A DNA stretch of 6,284 nt from Clostridia bacterium (GTDB lineage Bacteria > Bacillota > Peptococcia > DRI-13 > DTU073): positions 1 through 6,284 of the forward strand of contig DUTO01000066.1 of assembly GCA_012842035.1 (NCBI GenBank), in the 5' to 3' direction. Each line of letters begins with the position of its first letter. The stretch's first letter is position 1. The translations under genes and the position numbers were made by a program. Of the stretch, positions 1 to 6,228 are shown one piece after another. The notes beneath the pieces were generated by a model. That model made no database searches and had not been told where the DNA came from. It worked only from the letters and a program-made list of their open reading frames with translations.

Positions 1-1311
1 AATTTCCTGGATTACATGAGGATGATGTCCTAACACCAAATCTGCCCCATGGTCAAGAGCATAACGACCTAATAATTTTTGCTCCGCGATTACATCACCA
101 TATTCTTCACCCCAGTGGAAACTGACAATATTCAAATCTGTAAATTCTTTAGTTTCAGACAAATCATTTTTAATTTGTTGTTTTAAAACAGAAATATCAC
201 TGCCTTTTTCTAAAGGACCATAAGTATTGTATCCTAATAACCCAATTTTTTTCCCTTTTATAGTAATGGCCGCTTTATCTTCATCACCAAAATAATTAAT
301 GCCTGCTTTCCTTAAACTTGCTTTAGTATCCCCAATACCCTTTTCTAAGTAATCAAAGGAATGATTATTAGCTAAATTAATGGCTTCAATACTACCTTCT
401 TTTAAGATATTAGCAAACCGGGGAGGGCCCTTAAAAAAGAAGGGCCTCTCCTGATGGGATTTATCCGGTTTTTGCTTATAATCGGTCAGGGCATTTTCTA
501 GATTAGCAATTGTTAAATCATCATTTGCCAAAATATTTTTTACACCACTAAAGAAGTACCCATATCGTTCATTCTGCTTGGCAAATTCATCAAAAAAAGA
601 TCCTTGATACTTAAACCTTATATCTGACCCAATTACACAATCACCAATCGCACTTATTACTAGAGTAATGGGTTTTTCAACCAATAATTCTTCAGGATTA
701 TGAATTACCCCATACTCATCCACATCATCAAAATGCCACCATTCAGCCTTATACCCTTTAAAACCATACTTTTCCATAGTTTGCTCTAATAATAAGACAT
801 TAGCTACTGGCTTAGCTTCCACATCACGATAATCTCGATCTGCCCTACTACCAAATTCATCAAATTCTGTAGGCATTGCCATCTCCGTGCCCTCACTGTT
901 GACTAGGGTTACATCAACAGCTGCTCCCCTGGAATGGTTTGAATATTTTTTATAGGGATCGGCAACAAAGCTTGGGTTGGGACATACTTCCCATAATTTA
1001 AATTGGGCTTCAATTGGTCTGAAAGCATCCCAAATTTTTAGACTGTATCCTTTTTTTAATAGCTCTTCTTGCACTTGCTTTAACTTTTTCGCCGTTCCTA
1101 ATCTTAGATAAGCATCATCAGTAGAGTATATTTTTTGTTTAGTAAAATTATTTTCCGTGGCATACCTAAGGTCAATAAAAACATTAGGAATATATTCCCG
1201 AAGGTCTACTAAACTGTTATCTTCCGCAGAAGCAAAACAGGGCACTGTAATCAAGAGGAATAAAATTATTAAGAAAAAACTTAGGGCCATATTCTTAAAT
1301 AATTTGCGCAA
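1..1311 (-). CDS. Exported VanX-type D-Ala-D-Ala dipeptidase fused to a CapA-family domain (3' end outside window)
   Basis: An open frame of 437 codons without a stop runs off the left edge. I start it at TTG 1311, because a GGGGAGG ribosome site lies 9 nt upstream and this start supplies a basic n-region (MRKLFK); the first ATG, at 1290, would remove it. Residues 9-24 are hydrophobic and end in an A-S-A cleavage site near residue 29, so export is likely; no good lipobox is seen. Residues ~38-197 match M15D dipeptidases of the VanX/DdpX type: IDLRYAT (46-52), DAFRP (95-99), SNHSRGAAVD with zinc ligands H126 and D133, and EWWH with general base E190 and ligand H193. Residues ~216-437 match the CapA/PgsA (PGA_cap) fold: IGDCVIGSD (222-230), IANLEN (268-273), NLANNH (312-317), FHWGEEY (398-404) and GHHPH (428-432). 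Every catalytic motif expected so far is intact. Cell-envelope function is inferred; the true substrate is unknown. Confidence 0.88.
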   Translation of the reverse strand, partial: MRKLFKNMALSFFLIILFLLITVPCFASAEDNSLVDLREYIPNVFIDLRYATENNFTKQKIYSTDDAYLRLGTAKKLKQVQEELLKKGYSLKIWDAFRPIEAQFKLWEVCPNPSFVADPYKKYSNHSRGAAVDVTLVNSEGTEMAMPTEFDEFGSRADRDYRDVEAKPVANVLLLEQTMEKYGFKGYKAEWWHFDDVDEYGVIHNPEELLVEKPITLVISAIGDCVIGSDIRFKYQGSFFDEFAKQNERYGYFFSGVKNILANDDLTIANLENALTDYKQKPDKSHQERPFFFKGPPRFANILKEGSIEAINLANNHSFDYLEKGIGDTKASLRKAGINYFGDEDKAAITIKGKKIGLLGYNTYGPLEKGSDISVLKQQIKNDLSETKEFTDLNIVSFHWGEEYGDVIAEQKLLGRYALDHGADLVLGHHPHVIQEI

Positions 1312-1320
1312 GTAAATTTA

Positions 1321-1330
1321 CCTCCCCTTT
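1321..1330 (-). promoter_or_regulatory. Ribosome binding site that selects the TTG start of the VanX-CapA gene
   Basis: The minus strand reads AAAGGGGAGG, followed by 9 nt and then TTG at 1311. The spacing is normal for the TTG. It would be 30 nt from the downstream ATG at 1290, too far to serve it, so TTG is the better start. Confidence 0.75.
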
Positions 1331-1335
1331 ATAAA

Positions 1336-1373
1336 GCTATAGGCATCATACAATATATTGCCAAAACAAGCAA
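1336..1373 (-). promoter_or_regulatory. Candidate sigma-A promoter(s) for the VanX-CapA gene
   Basis: Two overlapping candidates lie in the clpC to VanX-CapA gap. One is TTGGCA (1359-1364), a 17-nt spacer, then TATAGC (1336-1341). The other is TTGCTT (1368-1373), a 17-nt spacer, then TATGAT (1345-1350). Each has one good and one poor hexamer. No T-tailed terminator hairpin is visible in the 75-nt gap, so readthrough from clpC is also possible. Confidence 0.35.
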
Positions 1374-1386
1374 TTAACCCCTTTTG

Positions 1387-3837
1387 CTATGCCTCTACCC
1401 GCTCGACAACACGGACAATAATCTTGCCGTCCTCAGCATCGACCACTACTTTATCTCCTTGGCTAAACGTTTGTTTCAACAATTCCTCTGACAAACGATC
1501 TTCCACAGTTCGCTGAATAGCTCGTTTTAATGGTCTGGCGCCAAAAGTAGGATTATAGCCTTCTTGAATAATTATTTCTTTCACCCGCTCTGTTACTTCA
1601 ACTTCAATTTCTTGTTCAGTTAACCGTTCAATAACATCATCAACCAGCAAAGTTACAATCTCTTTAAGCTGTTCCTTATTTAAAGGATGAAAAACAATAA
1701 TTTCATCAAGACGATTCAAAAATTCAGGTCGAAAAGCCTTTTTTATCGCAGTCATAATTTTTTCTTTCATCCGTTCATACTTATCTTGGGCATCTCCCGG
1801 TGTCACAAAACCTACCGTTGCTTCTTTACCAATCTGACTAGCCCCTAAATTAGAAGTCATAATGATCACCGTATTACGGAAATTAACAGTACGCCCTTGC
1901 GCATCAGTAAGGCGTCCATCTTCCATTACTTGCAGTAAAGTATTAAAGACATCAGCATGAGCTTTTTCAATTTCATCCAATAAAATAACTGAATAAGGCT
2001 TCCGTCTCACGGCCTCGGTCAACTGTCCGCCTTCATCATAACCTACATAACCGGGCGGGGCACCAATTAACCGCGCTACAGTATGTTTCTCCATATATTC
2101 CGACATATCTAATCTGACCATAGCTTCTTCATCGCCAAAAAGAATTTCGGCCAATGCTTTAGCCAACTCAGTTTTGCCTACTCCTGTCGGTCCGGCGAAA
2201 ATGAAGGAACCAATGGGGCGTTTGGAGTCTTTAAGACCGGCACTGGCTCTTCTAATGGCTCTAGAAATAGCTTTTACCGCTTCATCCTGACCAATAACCC
2301 GCTGATGCAATAATTCCTCCATCTGTAAAAGGCGTTCTGTTTCTTCTTGCGCCAGTTGTTGTACTGGAATTCCGGTCCAACTGGAAACTATTTGAGCTAT
2401 TTCCTCTTCAGTAACATTTTGGGTTTTTTGACTTTTTTCCTGTTCCCATTTAGCCTTAACCGTTTCCAATTCTTGACGTAACTTCTGTTCCTGGTCTCTA
2501 AGTTCAGCTGCTTTTTCATATTCTTGACTAATAATTGCCGCTTCTTTCTCTTTATTTAAACTTTCCATTTCCTGCTCCAATTCATGCATATCAGGTGGAG
2601 TGGTAAAGCCTTGTAGTCTTACCTTAGAAGCCGCCTCATCAATCAAGTCAATTGCTTTATCAGGCAGAAATCTATCCGTAATATATCTTACTGAATAATC
2701 TACGGCCGCTTGCAAAGCTTTATCCGTAATCTTCACCCGGTGATGAGCTTCATAAAGGTCTCTTAACCCTTCTAAAATCTGTAATGCTACTTCTTCCGTC
2801 GGCTCTTCTACCATAATCGGTTGAAAACGACGTTCTAAAGCCGCATCTTTCTCTACATATTTTCGGTACTCATCAATTGTCGTCGCTCCAATCGCCTGTA
2901 ATTCACCTCTAGCCAAAGCCGGTTTAAGAATATTAGCCGCATCAATTGCTCCTTCCGCAGCTCCCGCCCCAACAAGGGTATGCATTTCATCAATAAAGAG
3001 AATGACGTTGCCGTTTTCGCGAATCTCTTCAATTATTTTCTTCAACCGTTCCTCAAACTCACCGCGATACTTAGAACCGGCTACTAAAGCACCCATATCT
3101 AAAGATACAACCCGTTTCCCTTTAACTGTTTCCGGAACTTTTCCTTCCACAATATACTGGGCTAAGCCTTCTGCAATCGCAGTTTTACCTACACCAGGGT
3201 CCCCAATCAAGACAGGATTGTTTTTTGTTCTCCGACTCAATACTTGAATAACACGTTCAATTTCTTTAGTCCGACCAATCACCGGGTCAATTTTACCTTC
3301 TTGCACTAATTTCGTAAGATCCCGACCATATTCATTTAAGGTAGGAGTTTGCTTACCTTTACCTCCCCCGGCTTGACCAGACATCGTTTTCTGAAGAGGT
3401 ATTGCTCCACCTCCTAAAAGTGAAAAAACTTGTTTACGAATCGTCTCAGCCGTTACACCTAAATCAAGTAAAACCTGAGCCGCTACTCCTTCTCCTTCTC
3501 TGACCAGTCCCAAAAGGAGATGCTCTGTACCCACATAATTAACTCCCCATCTCATTGCTTCATCATTAGCTAACTCAATTACTCTTTTCGCCCGCGGCGT
3601 AATACTCACTTTACCCGACAAAACATGTCCGGGTGATACTAAATCGGTAACCGTTCGGCGTACTGTATTCAAGTCTAAACCGAGATTAATTAAAGCTTTT
3701 GCTCCAACTCCCTCGTTTTCGCGTAATAAACCAAGCAGAATGTGTTCTGTACCAATTGCCGGATGCCCTAATGCTTTAGCTTCTTCTCCGGCTAAATAAA
3801 GAACATGTTGGGCACGTCGCGTAAATCTTGAAAACAT
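1387..3837 (-). CDS. clpC: ATP-dependent unfoldase ClpC (AAA+ partner of ClpP)
   Basis: This 816-residue protein has the usual ClpC length and domain order. Two Clp_N repeats occupy residues ~3-140; in this family the N-domain binds phosphoarginine-marked clients. The first AAA+ module has Walker A GDPGVGKT (212-219), Walker B ILFIDE (279-284) and an ERRF arginine-finger region (335-338). A coiled-coil middle domain (~410-470) contains a UVR-type EYEKAAELRDQ (439-449), the segment that binds McsA/MecA-type adaptors. The second AAA+ module has Walker A GPTGVGKT (549-556), Walker B VILLDE (617-622), a VGF ClpP-docking loop (675-677) and sensor-2 GARPLKRAI (766-774). It unfolds proteins and threads them into ClpP in the cytoplasm. 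The ATG overlaps the mcsB stop by 1 nt (TAATG), and its AGGAGG (3846-3851) lies inside mcsB, which suggests translational coupling. No defect is seen. Confidence 0.98.
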   Translation of the reverse strand: MFSRFTRRAQHVLYLAGEEAKALGHPAIGTEHILLGLLRENEGVGAKALINLGLDLNTVRRTVTDLVSPGHVLSGKVSITPRAKRVIELANDEAMRWGVNYVGTEHLLLGLVREGEGVAAQVLLDLGVTAETIRKQVFSLLGGGAIPLQKTMSGQAGGGKGKQTPTLNEYGRDLTKLVQEGKIDPVIGRTKEIERVIQVLSRRTKNNPVLIGDPGVGKTAIAEGLAQYIVEGKVPETVKGKRVVSLDMGALVAGSKYRGEFEERLKKIIEEIRENGNVILFIDEMHTLVGAGAAEGAIDAANILKPALARGELQAIGATTIDEYRKYVEKDAALERRFQPIMVEEPTEEVALQILEGLRDLYEAHHRVKITDKALQAAVDYSVRYITDRFLPDKAIDLIDEAASKVRLQGFTTPPDMHELEQEMESLNKEKEAAIISQEYEKAAELRDQEQKLRQELETVKAKWEQEKSQKTQNVTEEEIAQIVSSWTGIPVQQLAQEETERLLQMEELLHQRVIGQDEAVKAISRAIRRASAGLKDSKRPIGSFIFAGPTGVGKTELAKALAEILFGDEEAMVRLDMSEYMEKHTVARLIGAPPGYVGYDEGGQLTEAVRRKPYSVILLDEIEKAHADVFNTLLQVMEDGRLTDAQGRTVNFRNTVIIMTSNLGASQIGKEATVGFVTPGDAQDKYERMKEKIMTAIKKAFRPEFLNRLDEIIVFHPLNKEQLKEIVTLLVDDVIERLTEQEIEVEVTERVKEIIIQEGYNPTFGARPLKRAIQRTVEDRLSEELLKQTFSQGDKVVVDAEDGKIIVRVVERVEA

Positions 3838-4907
3838 TAGCTACTCCTCCTTTTACTAAATTTATCAGTAAAGAACTGTGCTCTAGCCACATCTCTTTCC
3901 TGAGCTTCCATAACTTTACCTACATACCTTTGAATAAAAGCCGGTTGGGCTAAAACCAACAACTCACACAAATTATTTTTCAGCAAATCCTTGTTTAAAA
4001 ACCCTAAATCTGCCCCCAGTCTTACATCAGATAAATAATTCAAAGCTTCTTGTGAATTTAAAATTGCCGCATTTTGTAAAACACCAAAAGCTCGCCCTGC
4101 ACGGTCTTTGATCTGTAGGGGACATTCTTTTAGTAACCACTTTCTGGCCTTTTCTTCCTTCTCCACAATTTGTAAGGTCAAGGTAGTTAAGTTTTCAATA
4201 ATTTCCCCCTCTGTTTGACCTAACGTAATCTGATTAGAAATCTGATACAAATTACCAGTAGCCTCTGTTCCTTCACCATAAAGACCACGCACTGTAAAAC
4301 CTAATTGTCCTAAAGACCGAAAAACATTCCCCGCTTGTTGGGTAATCACTAAAGCTGGCACATGAACCATCACACTAGCTCTTAACCCTGTTCCCACATT
4401 AGTAGGACAAGCGGTTAAATATCCTTTTCTACTATGAAAAGCATATTCCAGAACACTTTCTAAATCATCATCTACCCGGTTCGCTAATTCCCAAGCCTCC
4501 TTTAACTGCAAACCGGGATAAAAAACTTGGAGCCGCAAATGGTCTTCTTCATTAATCATAATACTAATTGTTTCATCCTCATTAATTAATAAACCTCTAT
4601 TTACACCATCCTGCCTATGTTCAGGACTAATTAAATGCTTTTCCAATAAGATTTGTTTTTCTAAAGCAGGTATTTCATGTAAACGGTAAAAATAAAGTTT
4701 TTTTCCACCTTTATAATCTAAAGCTTGAGCTGCATTTCTTATCTTCTCCAAAACAGTAAAACCGGTTGTTTCATTTTGAAAAGCAGGCATTGGTAATTCT
4801 TTTAAATTCCTGGCTAAACGAATTCGCGAACTTAAAACAATATGATGATGAGGTCCTTCTGCTTTTGTCCAATTACTTTCCGGTCGCGTAACAATTTTTT
4901 CAATCAT
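3837..4907 (-). CDS. mcsB: Protein-arginine kinase McsB
   Basis: This 356-residue cytosolic protein has the fold and motifs of phosphagen (arginine/creatine) kinases that have become protein-arginine kinases. It phosphorylates arginines on CtsR and on aggregated proteins, marking them for ClpC-ClpP. Visible motifs are LSSRIRLARN (25-34), the catalytic-loop NEEDHLR (119-125), CPTNVGTGLRAS with the conserved reactive cysteine C167 (167-178), the nucleotide-binding stretch RGLYGEGTEATGNLYQISNQ (207-226), and RDVARA (338-343), which matches the C-terminal RDxxRA phosphoarginine-sensing motif of McsB. Length is close to the family norm of about 360. The ATG lies 7 nt after the mcsA stop. Its ribosome site is weak (AGGTG at 4918-4922, within the end of mcsA), and an in-frame TGA at 4911-4913 excludes a longer form, so coupling to mcsA translation is likely. 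Confidence 0.97.
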   Translation of the reverse strand: MIEKIVTRPESNWTKAEGPHHHIVLSSRIRLARNLKELPMPAFQNETTGFTVLEKIRNAAQALDYKGGKKLYFYRLHEIPALEKQILLEKHLISPEHRQDGVNRGLLINEDETISIMINEEDHLRLQVFYPGLQLKEAWELANRVDDDLESVLEYAFHSRKGYLTACPTNVGTGLRASVMVHVPALVITQQAGNVFRSLGQLGFTVRGLYGEGTEATGNLYQISNQITLGQTEGEIIENLTTLTLQIVEKEEKARKWLLKECPLQIKDRAGRAFGVLQNAAILNSQEALNYLSDVRLGADLGFLNKDLLKNNLCELLVLAQPAFIQRYVGKVMEAQERDVARAQFFTDKFSKRRSS

Positions 4908-4914
4908 CTCTCAT

Positions 4915-5430
4915 TTACACCTGCCCTTCTGCATTTTTTCTCTCTAATTCTTTAATTTGATCCCGCAATACTGCCGCTTTTTCATATTCTTCTTTTTCTA
5001 CCGCTTGACGTAATTTGTGTTTTAAATTACTCAACTCTCGATCAATTCGTAATGAAGTCCCCAACCGTTGCGGGATTTTGCCTCGATGGATAGTAGCGCC
5101 ATGCATTTTTCTTAAAGCGGGCTCTAAATAAGAAGAGAAATGTCCGTAACATTCACTACAACCCATCCTCCCTAATTCTGCAATTTGACGATAAGAAACC
5201 TGGCAATTAGGGCAAGTATCTTCCTGAACCTCTTTCTTGGAAATTAACGGTTCATTAAAAAACACTCCTAAAAGGTCATTAAGGCTATATAACGGAATTT
5301 TAGGAAATTTAACACTAACCTGTTCTTCTTTAGCACATTGTTCACATAAATGTTTTTCTGTTTTTTGACCATTGATATATTGTGTAATGTGAACATTGGC
5401 TGGTTTTTTTTGACATCTTTCACATTGCAT
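4915..5430 (-). CDS. mcsA: McsA, zinc-binding activator of McsB
   Basis: I start this 171-residue protein at ATG 5430 and not at the in-frame ATG 5466, which overlaps ctsR. The downstream ATG has a perfect AAAGGAGG 8 nt upstream and gives the family N-terminus MQCERC. Four CxxC pairs are present, at residues 3-6, 29-32, 73-76 and 91-94, consistent with two zinc-binding modules. The C-terminus (~135-165) is a helical UVR (UvrB/UvrC-type) motif, EEYEKAAVLRDQ. In this family McsA stimulates the McsB kinase and links it to ClpC and CtsR; loss of its zinc under heavy-metal or thiol stress also relieves CtsR repression. It sits 14 nt after ctsR and 7 nt before mcsB. All cysteine pairs are intact, so it looks functional. 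Confidence 0.95.
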   Translation of the reverse strand: MQCERCQKKPANVHITQYINGQKTEKHLCEQCAKEEQVSVKFPKIPLYSLNDLLGVFFNEPLISKKEVQEDTCPNCQVSYRQIAELGRMGCSECYGHFSSYLEPALRKMHGATIHRGKIPQRLGTSLRIDRELSNLKHKLRQAVEKEEYEKAAVLRDQIKELERKNAEGQV

Positions 5431-5438
5431 TTTCCAAT

Positions 5439-5446
5439 CCTCCTTT
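5439..5446 (-). promoter_or_regulatory. Ribosome binding site that sets the mcsA start
   Basis: AAAGGAGG on the minus strand overlaps the ctsR stop codon by 2 nt and is followed by 8 nt and ATG at 5430. A start at 5466 would place this strong site inside the coding region. Confidence 0.85.
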
Positions 5447-5909
5447 ATTGATAGTCTTTCCGACACAATGCTGTTAAAACAGCTTGCATAATTTTAGCTC
5501 TCACAAAGTCTCTCTCCGGCAAATCAATTGCCAATGTTTCTCTACTAATTATCACTTTTAAAATATTATATTCACGTCTTGTAATTAGTTTTTCCTCATA
5601 AAAGCGCTTTAAAACTCCTTCTGCTTCTCTTTGTGCTAAACCGGGCTCCATCTCTTCATAAACATTTTTTAGAACATAATGGGGAAAAACGTCCCAAGAA
5701 ATTTTAGCAATCCTTACATAACCGCCTCCTCCCCTTCTGCTTTCCACAAGATAACCTTGTGTAGGGGTAAAACGAGTACTTAACACATAATTAATTTGTG
5801 AAGGAACACAATTAAAAAATTCGGCTAATTCATTTCGCTGAATCTCAATGGCCTCTTGATGTATTAAAAGACTTTTAAGATATTCCTCAATCTTTCTGGC
5901 TAAACTCAT
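5445..5909 (-). CDS. ctsR: CtsR, repressor of class III heat-shock genes
   Basis: This 154-residue protein has the same length as the best-known CtsR proteins. The N-terminal winged helix-turn-helix domain (~1-70) includes RNELAEFFNCVPSQINYVL (25-43) as the helix-turn-helix region. RRGGGGYVRI (58-67) is the glycine-rich wing that senses heat in this family and carries the arginines McsB can phosphorylate. The C-terminal helical domain (~75-154) mediates dimerisation and contains RDFVRAKIMQAVL. CtsR dimers bind tandem GGTCAAA-like heptads and repress clp genes; on heating, the wing weakens and repression is lost. This is the first gene of its operon, and a CtsR operator lies directly upstream, so autorepression is expected. 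The ATG at 5909 has AGGTG 5 nt upstream. Confidence 0.97.
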   Translation of the reverse strand: MSLARKIEEYLKSLLIHQEAIEIQRNELAEFFNCVPSQINYVLSTRFTPTQGYLVESRRGGGGYVRIAKISWDVFPHYVLKNVYEEMEPGLAQREAEGVLKRFYEEKLITRREYNILKVIISRETLAIDLPERDFVRAKIMQAVLTALCRKDYQ

Positions 5910-5917
5910 TTTTTCAC

Positions 5918-5934
5918 CTGACCTTTTCTGACCT
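5918..5934 (-). promoter_or_regulatory. CtsR operator (two AGGTCAG heptads)
   Basis: The minus strand has AGGTCAG at 5934-5928 and again at 5924-5918, separated by AAA: an exact direct repeat with a 10-bp period. It fits the known CtsR box, (A/G)GTCAAA-NAN-(A/G)GTCAAA, except that position 6 of the classical AAA tail is G in both copies. It begins a few bases after the predicted transcription start, so bound CtsR would block the promoter. The downstream heptad shares 2 nt with the ctsR ribosome site. Confidence 0.88.
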
Positions 5935-5943
5935 TCTGTTTAT

Positions 5944-5952
5944 ATTATACCA
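5944..5952 (-). promoter_or_regulatory. Extended -10 promoter of the ctsR operon
   Basis: The minus strand reads TGGTATAAT: a perfect TATAAT (5949-5944) preceded by the TGn extension. The -35 is poor; the nearest candidate is TTGCAT (5974-5969), with a 19-nt spacer. The extended -10 and AT-rich upstream DNA probably compensate. A start near 5937 would place the CtsR box at about +4 to +20. Confidence 0.75.
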
Positions 5953-5953
5953 A

Positions 5954-5994
5954 TTTTTACAGTAAGATATGCAAGTAGCCTTTACCTGTAAAAA
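5954..5994. repeat. 9-bp perfect inverted repeat around the upstream ctsR promoter region
   Basis: TTTTTACAG at 5954-5962 is mirrored by CTGTAAAAA at 5986-5994 with 23 nt between. The left arm lies in the spacer just upstream of the ctsR -10 and the right arm lies upstream of the -35 position. It may be an operator for a second regulator or a chance feature of AT-rich DNA. Confidence 0.4.
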
Positions 5995-6078
5995 TAACGT
6001 CTATTTTAAAATAACTGTCTTTTCTTTACATTTCCTAACCTTCCCTTACCTTTACACCATTATTCTTAAAAATATATT

Positions 6079-6101
6079 AAAAAACCTGGCAGATTACCAG
6101 G
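6079..6101 (-). terminator. Rho-independent terminator after the minus-strand tRNA-Asn
   Basis: On the minus strand, CCTGGTA pairs with TGCCAGG (one T-G wobble) around a 3-nt loop, and TTTTTT follows. It begins 9 nt beyond the CCA end of tRNA-Asn and insulates the ctsR promoter from tRNA transcription. Confidence 0.8.
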
Positions 6102-6110
6102 AAATATTCA

Positions 6111-6185
6111 TGGCTCCTCGAGTAGGATTCGAACCTACAACCCTGCGGTTAACAGCCGCATGCTCTACCGTTGAGCTATCGAGCT
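6111..6185 (-). tRNA. tRNA-Asn (GTT), first two acceptor pairs disrupted
   Basis: This 75-nt cloverleaf has an encoded CCA. Read 5' to 3', it has a D-arm GCTC/GAGC, an anticodon stem TGCGG/CCGCA around loop CTGTTAA (anticodon GTT, asparagine), a T-arm GTAGG-TTCGAAT-CCTAC, a 3' acceptor strand TCGAGGA and discriminator G, as usual for tRNA-Asn. The matching 5' acceptor strand should be TCCTCGA, but the sequence reads AGCTCGA, so pairs 1-72 and 2-71 are mismatched. Exactly there the sequence changes into the inverted 3' part of another tRNA-Asn. No promoter is visible upstream. Identity is sure; whether this copy is functional, or an artefact of a junction, is not. Confidence 0.82.
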
Positions 6186-6228
6186 GTTAACCGGAGGGTT
6201 GTAGGTTCGAATCCTACTCGAGGAGCCA
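6184..6228 (+). pseudogene. 3' fragment of a second tRNA-Asn
   Basis: The plus strand begins at the anticodon loop CTGTTAA and continues through CCGGA (anticodon stem 3' side), a variable region, T-arm GTAGG-TTCGAAT-CCTAC, acceptor TCGAGGA, discriminator G and CCA. The 5' acceptor strand, D-arm and 5' side of the anticodon stem (expected TCCGG) are missing; minus-strand tRNA sequence stands in their place. The CCGGA stem differs by one base from the minus copy's CCGCA, so this derives from a different tRNA-Asn copy and is not an exact foldback. A terminator follows 14 nt later, suggesting that the fragment keeps its native downstream flank. Confidence 0.8.

Noticed and set aside
418..437. Possible CRISPR array, phage or transposon content in the window
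   Set aside because: No regularly spaced repeats, transposase-like or phage-like coding sequence, or terminal repeats were found; only the tRNA palindrome is repeated.
422..451. GC-rich hairpin (11-bp stem with one bulge, 7-nt A-rich loop) inside the VanX-CapA gene
   Set aside because: There is no T-run on either strand, and the segment encodes the conserved PFFFKGPP stretch of the CapA fold, so coding constraint explains it.
3002..3247. Plus-strand open frame of 81 codons inside clpC
   Set aside because: It is exactly antisense to the conserved first AAA+ module of ClpC, resembles no known family and has no ribosome site of its own that I could see.
4205..4235. AGGTCAAA heptad on the minus strand within mcsB
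   Set aside because: It is a single heptad with no properly spaced partner, in a conserved coding segment and not near a promoter, so I do not call it a CtsR site.
5431..5466. Longer N-terminus for McsA beginning at ATG 5466
   Set aside because: It overlaps ctsR, adds 12 residues not expected in the family and ignores the strong AAAGGAGG placed 8 nt before ATG 5430.
5969..6190. Plus-strand open frame of 73 codons ending in APRVGFEPTTLRLTAACSTVELS
   Set aside because: That ending is the familiar false translation of the antisense strand of a tRNA gene; the first part crosses the ctsR promoter region.
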